Counted from the first letter of the stretch, positions 32,884-44,335 are shown. The stretch: 64,000 bases of DNA from Silene latifolia (GCF_048544455.1 NC_133537.1:15995541-16059540), one strand, 5' to 3'. Notes: generated by a model not told the origin, from the sequence alone. Made by a program: numbers and translations.

Positions 32884-34681
32884 ACTTTCTCTATTTCGAA
32901 TTGATTTCTAATTGATTGCTCACATAATTAAAGTACTCGAATTTGTTTGTAGTTTATATTTTCGAATTGATTGCTAATGTTATCAAACTGATTTGTAATA
33001 TTTTCAAATTGATTGTTAACCTAATTTCTCGATTTTATAATTGCTTGGCATTAACCGAATTGATTTGTAATGTTTATAATTGCTTGGCACTAAACAATGG
33101 GGAGACTTACCTTGAGGATGAGGAGGTCTTCAAATTAAATTGGGGAAGATCATGGAGAAAGATATAGAAGAGAATGAGGAGAAAAAACAACCTGAGAAGT
33201 ATACATCATAAAAGAAGGAAGGAAGGGCAAAATTGTCCTAAAATCAATGTTTTAACAAAAAATTCGAATTTTGACAAAAAAAAAGTGGTATGAACCGATT
33301 TTGGGTGCAAATTATAACCTGGGCTATTAATTTGGGTGTAATTTTAAAAAAAATTGACGTAGGAGTAAGCGTAAAAAAGTGGATTAAGCATGCGTGTAAT
33401 TGATAATTTACTCTATAATTTACTAGGTTAGATCTTTTTTAGATTGTAATTTTTAGATAAATTTAGCAATTAAAATTTTAAATTTAGTGTGTAGTAATAA
33501 GTGATCCAAAAATGAAAATCTAAGGTAGTCCGAGAGATTTTGGTAAAATATACTCCGTATTCCTCTATTGATAGTGCCAAAGAAATATGTTAGGCCCAAT
33601 ATTTGTATACACGAAAAGTTTTAAGCCCAACATTTGTTTGAGAATAACATAACATGTTAAGCCCAAGTTTGGGAAAAATCATAGCTTCGCCTATTTTTTA
33701 GTAAATCGAGGATTATATTACAAAGTTTTTAACATAGACAAATATAATACAAGTAGGTTATGTTTTGGAAACTATGTAAAGGGAAATAAATCGAAATTGT
33801 TTCAAAAGATACAATATTCCATAAAATTAGATAATCAACTGATTTAAAAATTAAATTTGATAAAATAATTTTTTTTGAAAGCTACTCACTTGTTGTAGAT
33901 GGGTTGATGATTAATTTGATAAAATAATTGCAGTACATTGTATGTAGCAAATAGTAATCACTCATATGACTAATAAAAGTAACAATAATAGCGGGAGTAG
34001 TGAAAGTAATAGTAACAACGGATGTAGCGAAATTAACACTGTTAAATGCGGAGTAGTGAAAGAAACGATAATGACGACGACAGTAGTGAAAGTAATAGTA
34101 GTACAACAAATGTAATGAAAGTAACAGTGAGAATAACAGAGAAAGTATGAAAAATTAGGTAATAATTCGATTTTAAGAAAAAAAAAATTATTTATTTAAA
34201 TATGAGTTTGATAAAATTAACGGGAATGGATATAGCCGTAAAAATAGCGTGAGTAGTCAAAGAAATAATAATAACCGGAGGAGTAATGAATGTAATAGTA
34301 TTAACATGATATTTCATGTAAGTAATAATATTAACAGTGAGAGTAATGAATGCGTCTCATACATTTTTGATAAATTCTACATTTCAGTATAAATGGTAAA
34401 TGTATGAGTTAAGCAAATCTAACGTATTTTATTTTCTAGAAAATAAAATTTGCTGATAAATAGAGGTAATCCGGGCGGGACTAATTTGAAATCTCAAACT
34501 ACGCGTTAATATATGAAGTAATAATAATCCGTATCATATATTGATACTGATGCTTAGAGAGATCGTCAATTACTCTTTATCAAGTTACTACGTGAGTTAG
34601 TGGCTGCCAATGGTGGGTGGCCTGTTAGAGGACAACTGGACTACGATCACCTACATACATTCAGGCTTCAGAAAGTGTACG
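32884..34681. other. intergenic DNA upstream of the cysteine-rich gene
   Basis: AT-rich. 32890-33090 holds degenerate repeats around CGAATTGATTNNTAAT and ATAATTGCTTGGCA. 33940-34345 holds irregular repeats of AGTAGTGAAAGTAATAGTA. No gene or element boundary is recognised. Confidence 0.5.
33940..34345. repeat. degenerate short repeats (AGTAGTGAAAGTAATA type)
   Basis: Purine/T-rich units of about 18-21 bp recur irregularly (for example 33991, 34049 and 34084) and again near 34262-34345. The open minus-strand frame through them is a by-product. Confidence 0.6.
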
Positions 34682-34688
34682 TATAAAA
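34682..34688 (+). promoter_or_regulatory. candidate TATA box of the cysteine-rich gene
   Basis: TATAAAA lies 129 bp upstream of the ATG at 34817, which would leave roughly 100 bases of 5' leader. Confidence 0.45.
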
Positions 34689-34816
34689 TTGAGGAAAAGT
34701 GAGGATTTAGTGAAGAAAATAAAAAAGTGCAACATAAATGATTTACCAAATAAAAATTTGCAAAATATTCTAATAACATAACCCCTTTAGCCTTTCCATA
34801 TACCAAAAAAAAAAAG

Positions 34817-35611
34817 ATGGCGGACAATGTTAACAAAACAAGGATAGTTTGGGTAATAATGATGTTAGTGTTACTCCTTCACACACAGAGCAGTACATGT
34901 CAAATAGATACGAACAGCGGTGATCTCTTCCAAGAGGTATTCGAGTTGTTCACAAGTAGATTGCATAGACTGCCCGATACAGTCAATACACAGGGTGGAA
35001 GGTACATTGATCCTTCTTTTGCATACAAAGAGGTGGATACCTGTTTGTTGGTATATGCAGCCATACTAAACAAGTGTTTAGGGAATGACAGCGCACCTTC
35101 TTTACCCTTGTGCTCCAAGTACGCGGACGACTACCTTCCCGAGCAGTGTGCTTGTGTTGTGGACCGTAATATGGAGACGATTGAAACCATCATAGCAGCC
35201 GAAAAGAACATATGGCAAACCTTGAATAAAGACGGCCGTCTCATCAACGACACTTTATGCTCTTCGCCCGGTGTCATCAAGGTGATTGATTTTGGGCTAC
35301 AAGTACGTGAGGTTAATACCTGTCCGAAAGGGGTGTCTTTATATAAGGGCATTTGCTAGAAGGAAATACCAAGGGACGAGATAGACACGCTGCTGTGTTG
35401 CCAGGCGCTAAGACGAGCTGAATCTGTATGTTTGTGTCATCTTCCTACGGCAATTAATGGTGTAAAAGCCAATCAATATGTGAGCATTAATGATTTTAAT
35501 GACAAATTATGTGCATATGCCGCCACTACCGTAGCAGACTACTGTCCCCCCACTCCATCTCCATGCAAAACCAACAGACTCTCTGCCGATCCCAAATGCT
35601 TGCCTGTTTAA
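34817..35611 (+). pseudogene. secreted 8-cysteine (nsLTP/prolamin-superfamily-like) protein with an in-frame TAG
   Basis: From the ATG in AAAAGATGGCG, 180 codons are open to a TAG at 35357-35359. The same frame then continues for 83 codons to TAA at 35609-35611. The N-terminus is a signal peptide (hydrophobic VWVIMMLVLLL, residues 11-21). Residues 169-243, read across the stop, give C-x10-C-x13-CC-x9-CLC-x24-C-x10-C, a full 8-cysteine motif as in non-specific lipid-transfer proteins. The stop sits just after its second cysteine. Residues 76-148 look like a second, degraded copy (C76, C87, C99-S100, C111-A-C113, C148). Intact, it would be a two-domain extracellular protein. It is intronless and has a plausible TATA box and poly(A) signal. 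The TAG may be a natural nonsense mutation, a sequencing error, or a sign that the short form is used. Confidence 0.7.
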
Positions 35612-35892
35612 GGGCTTCTCTCATCTATCATCATCTTTAGCTAACTAAACTGCCTACCTATGCTTACATTGGGTCGAGCATTACCCGTTGCTACTACGTC
35701 TTGCTATCATCCTCTCATCTGCGATTGTGATATGGTGATATTCAGATTCATTTTACCTTTACATCTTTGTTGTACGTGAATGGCTTCGTGTTTGTTTTCC
35801 CATTTCTTGTGCGTGTGTGTTCTTTGTAACTTTATATCCGTAGTGTGCTTGGCTCCTACCTATATATGTTGGGACTAAGGCTTTGTTATTGT

Positions 35893-35898
35893 AATAAA
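35893..35898 (+). terminator. candidate poly(A) signal
   Basis: AATAAA lies 282 bp after the distal stop of the cysteine-rich gene, in T-rich 3' sequence. Confidence 0.45.
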
Positions 35899-36573
35899 AC
35901 CGGCATTAATACAACTTGTGGCACCGATTACGAGAGGAAAGAAAAATTGAGGTATTTGTGATGATGGCAATGGGGGAGGCAGTGAGGCGGAAGCTGCTGT
36001 AGTAGAGTGTGGACAGCTAACAGAGCAGCAATGGGGATAATTAAAACTTTCAGTAGATGATGTACTGTATTATTGTATTTCATATTAAGACTGCTGAATA
36101 CCGCGAAGACTACAATTTGTGGACTCCCATGAGTTGTTCATGTTTATTCGGTTTACCGTTGGTCTATCTTGTGACAGGTTGCACATTGAACCGGAATTTT
36201 AGAACTTCAAAAAAAGGAAAAAGACATTCCTCTATTTACCAAAGTTTCTAGGAGTGAATCAAAGCAATGCCTTGAAATTGCGTCAACAAATTTAATTATT
36301 TAGTCTAATCTACTTTAGCATTCAGCTCTTTCAATACTCTTATACAAACAACTTTATTCTGTCCTTGGTATAGATTCTCTGACTTGAGCTTCTTGGTAAT
36401 GCAATTACAAGGTTAATTAACATTATTATTTCCATCCATAACATCTTAAATTATTGGATCATTGAGTAAAGTTTCACGCAAGACAAGTAGAAAGTCTTCC
36501 TTAGATAAAATCCAAAATGTAGATTTAAAACAAATCTACTTATTCGAACCAAGTACAAATCAGTAATGAACTC
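35899..36573. other. intergenic DNA between the cysteine-rich gene and copia element 1
   Basis: No gene, element end or repeat recognised. A 64-codon ORF at 36057 looks random. Confidence 0.5.
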
Positions 36574-36578
36574 CAATC
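36574..36578. repeat. TSD (CAATC) of copia element 1, left copy
   Basis: CAATC before the left LTR is repeated at 41219-41223. Confidence 0.92.
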
Positions 36579-36784
36579 TGTAAGATTTTAGAAAAGATTG
36601 TATGTATTGATATTAATTACAAGGGTTACAACCTAGCTTCTATATTATTATAAGGATTGAAGAACAAGAAAGCTATGAATATATTTTCCTAAATACAAAG
36701 GTCTAAAATACGGAATAACATGAATTAGGAAAACGAGAATATTAACAAAAATTTACATAATGTAATTAGGAATTATTCTTAACA
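36579..36784 (-). repeat. 3' LTR of copia element 1
   Basis: 206 bp, nearly identical to 41012-41218. The adjacent internal sequence on the minus strand, CTTACGGGAGCG, is the likely polypurine tract. Confidence 0.93.
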
Positions 36785-36882
36785 CGCTCCCGTAAGATGG
36801 ACGATCCGAAGGCGAGGCCAATCTTGGAAAGCAAATAAACGAACCGAGAGCTAGGAAGAGGTTTGGTAAGAGCATCAGCGAG

Positions 36883-39800
36883 TTAGTCGTCACCAGAAAT
36901 GTGTTGAACACGAAGCAACCCCTGTTGAACTTGTTCACGGACGAAATGAAAAGCAAGAGCAAGATGCTTCATACGGGAATGAATAACCGGGTTAGCAGCA
37001 TAATGAGTAGCATTAAGGTTATCACAATAGACGACCGGTGGTAGAGACAGTGGAACACGAAGTTCAGTTAATAAGGACTGAAGCCAAATTAATTCAGCAG
37101 AGGTAGTGGCAACACCGCGGAACTCGGCCTCAGTGGAGGATTGAGCGAACGCACGTTGTTTCTTAGAACCCCAAGGCAAGGCATTGCGACCCTAGTAAGT
37201 GACAAAGCCGGTGGTGGAAACATATGAGACACGGTCACCAACCCAGTCTGCATCACAGTAGGCATGAAGACGGAGGGGAGAGCGAAGATACAATTGTAAG
37301 CCAACATTAGAGGTGCCATTAAGATAGCAAAGTAAGCGCTTGAGAGCACACCAATGAATATCAGTCGGATGTTGCATAAATTGAGCCAATTTGTTGACAG
37401 CAAAAGAGATGTCCGGACGCGTAAAAGAGAGGTACTGACGACTACCCAAGATAGAACGATAGTCGGAGATATTAGAAATTGCAGGACTCCCATCGTGATG
37501 AAGGGAAGGGTGAACAGCCATAGGCGTTTTAGCCGGTTGAGCTTCGTGCATTTTGTTAGTGTGCAATAAGTCATGGATATATTTTGATTGTGTCAAAAGA
37601 AGACCATGGGGGTTGGGGGTGACTTCTACTCCTAGAAAATAAGACAAAGTGCCTAGGTCCTTAAGTGAAAACCGTGTGGCTAGCGATGTAATGAAAGACG
37701 ACACAATGGTCGGGTTAGAGCCAGTGACAATGATGTCATCGACATAGACAAGCAAATAAAGGGTGTGCGACGGTGTTGTGCAAATAAATAAAGACGGGTT
37801 AGCACGTGAGGCTGTGAAGCCGGTGGCAAGAAGGTGAAGCTTCAGTGTCATGTACCAAACGCGTGGGGCCTGTTTAAGTCCATAGATAGCCTTGGTGAGC
37901 TCACAGACATACGTGGGGTGATCGGAGTTAGTGAACCCTGGTGGTTGAGACATGTAAACTTCATCAGTGAGGGCACCTTGCAAGAAGGCGTTATTTATAT
38001 CAAGTTGGCGAAGGCACCAGCCATTAACAAGAGCAAGCGAAAGCAGAGTACGAATCGTAGCAGGCTTTACCACAGGACTGAAGGTGTCAGAAAAATCGAT
38101 CTCGGGTCGTTGAAGGAACCCCTTAGAAACAAGTCGAGCTTTGTATTTGTCAACGGAGATGTCCGAGTTGTATTTAATACGATAAATCCATTTACATCCA
38201 ATGACATTGTAGGACGGGTTGGGTGGAACAAGGGTCCAAGTTTTGTTGTTTTGTAAGGCGTCATACTCGGCAATCATTGCCGCTCGCCATTTAGTGTCAA
38301 TTAAGGCTTGTTTGGTGGTGTGGGGAAGATTAGATGGTGGTAAAACAGTGGCGAGTTTGGCGTACTTGGGATTTGGTTTGCGAATATTATTCGCCAGGCG
38401 GGTAATGACTCGAGATGGTGGGGGTGGGGGTGGGGGTGGAGGAGGGGGGGAAGGTGACGGTTGAGCTGTGGATGAGGGGGTCGAGGGGGAGGACTAGGTA
38501 GACGTGGCGGGTGAGGAAACATGGGAGCTGGTGGGGGGAGTGACAGGGGAAGTAGTGGGGGTTGTGGCAGAATGTTGAGGTGAAGTGGGTGGTGTCGAAG
38601 GGGGAGAGTTTACTGGTGGGGTGTTGGGGGCAGCGGAGGGAGGTGGTAAAGCTTCGTGGAGCCAGTGAGAGGGGACAGTAGTGGTCGTGGTGGACGTAGA
38701 GGAGGTGAGCTGTGGGTACGAGAAGCTTGACTCGACAAATTTAACATGGCGCAAAACATACAATTTGTGGGAGGTTGGGTCGAGACAATAAAAGGCTGAT
38801 TGGGTGGGTGAGTAACCGAAAAACACACAAGGTTTGGAGCGGGGTTCAAGCTTGTGAGTGGTGTAAGGACGAAGCCATGGATAGCATAAACAACCGAAGC
38901 CACGTAGTTTGTCATAATGCGGGTGATTGCCGAACAGTTTGAAGTAGGGTGTAGAGTTTTGTAAGGTGGAGGTAGGAAGTCGATTAATGAGGTAAGTAGC
39001 TGTGGAAAAGGCATGAGTCCAGAATGTGTGAGGTAGTTGAGCATGACTAAGTAAGGCTAGGCCGGTTTCGACTATGTGGCGATGACGACGCTTAGCAAAC
39101 CCGTTTAATTCGGGGGTGTGTGGAGGAGTGGTGAGATGGCTAATTCCGTGATCACTAAGGGCGTGTGCCATCTTAATATATTCGCCTCCATTATCAGAAA
39201 AAACTTGTTTTATGGGCCGATTAAAGAATTTTTCGATGAGCTTTTGAAAACGAATGAAAACCGTAGTAGCATCGGACTTTAATTTTAAAGGATATAACCA
39301 AATATAATGCGTAAAATGATCAACGAAAATTATATAATATTTGAAATTATCATAAGAAACAATTGGTGAGAACCATACATCGGTAAAAAGTAAATCTAGC
39401 GGAGCTTGAGAAACTATTGTTGAATTTGAAAATTCTAACTTATGACTCTTGTGTATAGAGCAAGAGTTACAAAAATCAATGAGACTAGGAACTTTTATTG
39501 AAATTTTAGAAAGTAAATAATTAAGTATTTTTGCCGATGGATGTCCAAGACGAAGATGCCACCCATAGTCTTTGAAGAGACGGCTAGTGTATGCGGTAGG
39601 TTGAGGAGGATGCCATTCAAAGACTCCACCATTAGACGTTCCGCGCAAAAGAGTCCGATGAGTTTGAAGATCCTTTATAGAAAACGAATTTTGTGAGAAT
39701 TCAAAATAAGCGTTGTTATCAAGACAAAATTGAGACACGGATAAAATATTGCGTGAAATAAGAGGAACAAATAAGACTTTGTTAAAGACAAGAGGCGAAT

Positions 39801-40951
39801 TGGATGGCATATTGACAGTGAACGAACCTTGTTTGGTAATTTGGAGTGCGGAGCCATCACCGATGATAAGTTTATCGCTTCCATCATATGGTGAGTGAAG
39901 CGCGAGGTTTTCAAGGTCGTTAGTTATGTGATGAGTAGCTCCGCTGTCGACAAGCCATGGACGAGGGACAGAGGAGGACGGGTTTTGTGTGGTGGCAGTA
40001 TTGACATGTGGTGGGTTACGGTTTTGACGGGCAGAGGTAAAAGTATTGGAGGGTGGAAACACTACATTGGGATAGTCTCGCTTAAACTTATAGCAACTCG
40101 AGATGACATGGCCGATGGCACGACAATATTGACATTTGCCTTTGAAGGGGGCAGGGGTATAGGATTCGGTTGAGGGTGATGAGGGTGGAGGCGAGGCATA
40201 GGTTGAAGGACGGTAGTTGTTGGGCGTATAAGGACGGGTTGTGGCACGGTGTACCTGAGCAGGATGAGCGGAAGCAGGGAACGGGGCAGGTTGGGTCCTT
40301 TGTTTTTGGGTAAGGTCAAAGTTGATGAGTTTCTCATGAAGGGCATCAAAAGAAATTGGGTCGTCGCGGGCATTAATAGCATCGATGATAGGTTGCGTAG
40401 TCGAGACCACGAATTACTTGAGCAATGATATCATCACTATCCATCGGTTTTCCTAAGATGGCTAATTTGTTGGTGCAAGATTTGATGGAGTGCATATAGT
40501 CGGTGACGGTTTGGGTAGTCTCTTTGGTTATGGATTTGAGACGGTCTTTAACTTGGAGGATGTGGCCACGAGTTGATTTGGCATAGGTATTGGTGAGGAC
40601 GGTCCATACGTCATGCGAGGTTGGGGCACGCATAACGAGGGCATGGGTTTCCGGACTGAGGGTGCCTAATAGGGCGCCTTTGATTAATTGATCCTGGCGT
40701 ACCTAAGTGTGGTATGCAGGGTTGGAGGTGGTTGCGGTTTTGGCTGTTTCTGTGGATGTGGTGAGTGTGTCGGGTGGGTAAGGGTGAGAGCCGTCAAGGT
40801 ATTTGAGTAAATCATACCCAACGAGAAAGAAGGCGACTTGGTCTTGCCATTGCATGAATGTCAATGGAGTAAGTTTATCAACCATAGAGAGGTTGACAAG
40901 GTAGAGTGGGACACTCGGTTCATTGGTGTTGACAATGGTGTTGCTCGACAT
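36883..40951 (-). pseudogene. copia element 1 gag-pol polyprotein
   Basis: Starts at 40951 (MSSNTIVNTNEPSVPLYLVN). A stop at 40703-40705 separates the first 82 codons from the rest of gag (40700-40373), and a shift near 40390 leads into a 638-codon frame (40410-38494). Domains: zinc knuckle CQYCRAIGHVISSC; protease PWLVDSGATHH; GAG-pre-integrase WHLRLGHPS; integrase FTDVW and FSDNGGEY. The third catalytic site reads NGFAKRRHRHIVETG, where AERKHR is usual, so the catalytic Glu is Lys. Reverse transcriptase 38277-37192 has WIYRIKYNSD, DINNAFLQG, YGLKQAPRVWY and LLVYVDDIIVTG. RNase H 37179-36883 has SSTEAEFRG and ends in TGA just before LADALTKPL. Stops at the junctions make it non-functional. 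Confidence 0.93.
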
Positions 40952-40993
40952 GGCAGAGGTTGGAACGAGGCGGGTTTTTATTGTATTAGGATC

Positions 40994-41011
40994 GGAAGGC
41001 GATTGATACCA
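40994..41011 (-). promoter_or_regulatory. primer-binding site of copia element 1
   Basis: On the minus strand TGGTATCAATCGCC follows the 5' LTR directly. It resembles TGGTATCAGAGC, the usual complement of initiator tRNA-Met. Confidence 0.8.
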
Positions 41012-41218
41012 TGTAAGGTTTTAGAAAAGATTGTATGTATTGATATTAATTACAAGGGTTACAATCTAGCTTATATACTATTACAAGGATTGAAGAACAA
41101 GAAAACTATGAACATATTTTCCTAAATACAAAGGTCTAAAATACGGAAATAACATAAATTAAGAAAACGAGAATATTAACAAAAATGTACATAATGTAAT
41201 TAGGAATTATTCTTAACA
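41012..41218 (-). repeat. 5' LTR of copia element 1
   Basis: 207 bp, TGTAAGG...TTAACA on the plus strand, followed by TSD CAATC. Confidence 0.93.
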
Positions 41219-41223
41219 CAATC

Positions 41224-41800
41224 TTGTTATATTTTTCTAAAATATTGGCCAACACTTAAAATAAAAGTGTGTGAGATTTTGAAGATGCCTTTTGGCAGCC
41301 TCCACTTATCATCGAAAACTACATCGATTCACAATTGAAATAATCGTCTTAAGAGAGTTAACATAGAAAACTGTCAAAAATTACAATTTACTTGACCAAC
41401 AATAAGTCATCAGTGTAAGAACTAAGAAGATCGAGTACTCACAATATACGACTGTGTATTTTATAATTTAGGTTACTAAGGAGTATATCGCATTACAACC
41501 TTATCATTTTACTTTTCTTTGTTTAACACGACTACAGTTTTATAAGGTACTAAACTGTCAAGCGCGATATAGCAAAACAACCGCGTTCAGGCTATTAACT
41601 AATAACACATTTAATCATAAGTCGCAAACCAGTAGTAGTTTATACTGGAGATAACACAGCCTAGTTTTTATCACACGAAACACCGAGTCACAAGAGCAGA
41701 TTACACATTAGTTTAGAGGGTAAATAAGTAGGTCTAGTTTATTCGAAAAGCACAAATTAAAGCAAGGTCGCAAATCATGATCAAAGTAAGCATTGATACA
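41224..41800. other. 3' flank of the MADS-box gene
   Basis: About 580 bases between copia element 1 and the MADS-box stop codon, including its 3' UTR. In the first 60 bases past the stop (toward 41740) the coding frame still reads a relic of the paleoAP3 motif. Nothing else recognised. Confidence 0.5.
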
Positions 41801-43519
41801 TTAGTAAGGGTGGAGACTCAAAGCAAATAAGTTGGCTGCTGCTCCTTCATTTCCATACATACTTGCACTGTCGTAATTCCCCTGTTCGCCGTCTCCTGTC
41901 CCAAACTGTGCTCCTCCAAATTTCGCTTCCTACATTTTCAAAACACCCATATTTACAAGGTAATCAGTGACAGGGCAAAAGGGCCTTTAATGGCGGATTT
42001 AAAGTTTTTTGTAGGGGTGATTACTTACAAGATCCATGAGGAGATCTCCATGCCTTTCTTCAAGGTTCTTTACCTTCTTCCTAGTTGTTCCTGTTTGATT
42101 CTTGATCACATTATACTGCAATTAACACGTTTTCAGAGACGACCAATTAAGAAGAACTAGTCCATGTACACAGGTAAACATGAAACCACAAGCATGTTTT
42201 GATTCGTATAGGCTGCATATCTATTTCAACACAAAATTTAAACTAACTCGGAGATAAAAGAAATTCTTAACTTAATAAAACATCTTCCGTAATTCTCTAA
42301 ACCTTATCAGTATCATCCATGATTTTGTACATAAAAGAAATTCACCTTTCGATTACGAATTTCAGTTATGGCTTCATCCATCTCTTGCTGGAGACCGCGA
42401 AGCTCTGCAAGAGTTAGCCCCTCCAAATCTCCTCCCAGCCTTCGACTATCATGATGCAAATTAATACAGAATCATGATCATGTTTGCATGAAAAACTAAT
42501 TCAATTTGTTAGTAGGAATTAATAGTCTTTGTAATGTTACCTAATTTCAGTCCGTAGCATATTATTGAGCTCTACCATCCTTCTCTGCTCCTCTTGCATC
42601 TCCTGTATGTAAAACCAATATCAACATATTATTGAGCTTTAGCAACTTGATTAAAATATCGTTAACAAAGAAAAAATAAATAAACAAATGATTGAAACGG
42701 CTTCGATTTAATCTAATAATCTCTCTGTTTCGGTCATTTGTTTTCCTTTTTTCATTTTGGGGTGTATCAGTCAATTATTGTCCTTTTTATTTTAAGAATA
42801 AATTTGATGAACAATTTGATCATTTCCTTGGTCTTTGTGCCAAAACTAAAGGCCAACAATTGATCTGGATGGAGGGAGTACAAGCCAAACAAAAATTAAC
42901 CAAACTCGAATAAAAAGACACGACATGAGTGACTTGGAGTACCTAAAATAGCTAAACAAGGTAACCTATAACAATTAAGTACTCGATTTCTAAATTTTGG
43001 ATCTTATTTCAAAATATACAAGACTTCTTAGCCCAGTGGTTAACACGGATTTATCATGACAATAGATCACAGGTTCGAAACTCCCTTAAAATATATTGTA
43101 TGAGTTTTGCGCTTCATTTGACACCATAAAAAATAAATATAACAAACTAAAAAAGTTACCTCCCAATGTTTAAGCCAGAGATCAACACCCTTAATCTTCT
43201 GGTACTCATCGTACATCTTCTTAAGCCTTAAAATAGTAATTTGAATAACAATTAGCGTTAGGGTCCGATAATAACAAAAACAAACAAAAAAGCGATAGGG
43301 AACCACGGGATGGTATGAAAAAAAGACGTACGAGACACCGGGGCTAAGGAAATGGTACAATTTGTGGGTGCTAGAGATCATAAGAAGAGAAACCTTAGCA
43401 TCACATAAAACAGTAAGTTCTTGAGCTTTTTTCATGATCCCATTTCTTCTCTTTGAGAAAGTAACTTGCCTATTTGTTTTGTTCTCTATTTTCTTTATCT
43501 CTAACTTTCCTCTTCCCAT
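41801..43519 (-). CDS. TM6: MIKC MADS-box transcription factor, APETALA3/TM6 (B-class) type
   Basis: The protein is 210 aa from six exons: 43519-43332 (188 nt), 43226-43160 (67), 42602-42541 (62), 42445-42346 (100), 42115-42029 (87) and 41929-41801 (129 with stop). All introns are GT-AG and the sum is in frame. Sizes 188/67/62/100 are those of AP3-family genes. MADS domain: [20 protein letters not shown] and [21 protein letters not shown] domain: [17 protein letters not shown] domain: [20 protein letters not shown] and [14 protein letters not shown]. Such proteins pair with PISTILLATA-type partners to specify petals and stamens. The start chosen is MGRGK at 43519; an in-frame ATG at 43546 would add nine residues. 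The last exon ends ...[12 protein letters not shown], and the paleoAP3 motif (YFDHDLRP) remains in frame after the stop. The usual intron between the 42-nt and 45-nt exons is absent. Confidence 0.9.
42721..42878. mobile_element. Stowaway-like MITE in intron 2 of the TM6-like gene
   Basis: The left end CTCTCTGTTTCGGTCATTTG and the right end, inward, CTCCCTCCATCCAGATCAATTG are degenerate inverted repeats. TA follows the right end; the left flank is AAT. About 158 bp. Confidence 0.6.
43022..43134 (+). mobile_element. tRNA-derived SINE in intron 2 of the TM6-like gene
   Basis: It has a box A-like TTAGCCCAGTGGTTAAC (43028-43044) and a box B-like GGTTCGAAACT (43072-43082), about 30 bases apart, then a short A-rich end. 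AAATATACAA before it and AAATATAACAA after it could be the TSD. It is in opposite orientation to the host gene. Confidence 0.6.
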
Positions 43520-44042
43520 TTTTTTCATCCAAATTTTTTCTTGCACTAGAAAAATGGAGGAATTATTAATAATATAAAGTGGGTTTGATATGTTTTGTGG
43601 TTGTCATGAGTTGCATGAGTAAAGACTAAAAATGTTGCTAAAAATGGAAAAGGAAAATGGAAAGTAGTAAGTGGATGTTAACTAAAAAAGGAATGTTTAA
43701 TCCGTGAAAACTAAAGTTGATGCTTTGATGAGTCTTTTGATGTGTTTTGAGATGATTAGACATTACGTTAACATATTTATTTTTGTGTGGTTACTTTTGA
43801 GTATGACAATGAGCCTCTTTTTTTGGTTGAGTGTATTACTTGTTGCATTGGAGGTAACTAGGTGGATGTTATGTTCATATCTATTGTTTATGATAGTGAT
43901 TTTAGCCAAACTTATATCGCTATTATTCTTAGATGTTTTCATTCAAGGGTATGGTTGTCCATGGTCCATGGATGATAATGAATTGGATATAGACGGTATC
44001 GTATAAGATAAGAGACTGAACTTAATGGAAAAGCAATTCTTA
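43520..44042 (-). promoter_or_regulatory. upstream region of the TM6-like gene
   Basis: About 520 bases between the ATG and the mariner-like element. A weak TATA-like CTTTATATTATTAATAA on the minus strand (43579-43563) lies about 50 bases before the ATG. No CArG box was recognised. A mariner-like insertion bounds the intact upstream sequence. Confidence 0.4.
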
Positions 44043-44327
44043 TACTCGCTCCATTTTATAATGATGTTCCCATATAAAAATGGCTCAACAACCAATGAAT
44101 AATGGATTAAGAGTATGTGGGCCGGATAATTAGAGAATAAGGGAATATTAAACAAGTTGGTTAATGATTAATCTTTCCCACCAAAAGCATTCGGGTTGTT
44201 GAATGATTAAAAAAAATAAACAAATACCACCTGTTTCCCAGGTTATTTTACACGAAAAATGGGGGGAAAATGGAATTTTCATGAAAGTTTGAATTTCCCC
44301 CCAAATTACATGACTTGATCAAAACCC

Positions 44328-44335
44328 TCTACAAG
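44328..44335. repeat. TSD (TCTACAAG) of the hAT-type element, left copy
   Basis: An exact 8-bp copy follows the element at 45117-45124. Eight-base duplications are typical of hAT transposons. Confidence 0.92.

Larger units (their letters stand above)
36579..41218 (-). mobile_element. Ty1/copia retrotransposon 1 (complete, decayed)
   Basis: The 4640-bp element has short LTRs (36579-36784 and 41012-41218, TGTAAG...TTAACA on the plus strand), a 5-bp TSD, an initiator-Met-type primer-binding site and all polyprotein domains in copia order on the minus strand: gag, protease, integrase, reverse transcriptase, RNase H. The short LTRs suggest the Ale/Retrofit group, but this is a guess. The reading frame is broken at several points. 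Confidence 0.95.

Noticed and set aside
33940-34345. Protein-coding gene in the open minus-strand frame at 33882-34109
   Set aside because: The frame is built of short degenerate repeats with low-complexity Tyr/Phe/Thr composition and has no homologous features.
38403-38470. G-rich (GGGGGT)n tract as a G-quadplex or telomere-like site
   Set aside because: It is the complement of a Pro/His-rich linker in the copia 1 polyprotein; no TTTAGGG repeats are present.
43028-43082. tRNA gene
   Set aside because: Box A and box B are present, but no cloverleaf with a proper acceptor stem is visible and an A-rich tail follows; a SINE fits better. The same holds for 49097-49311.
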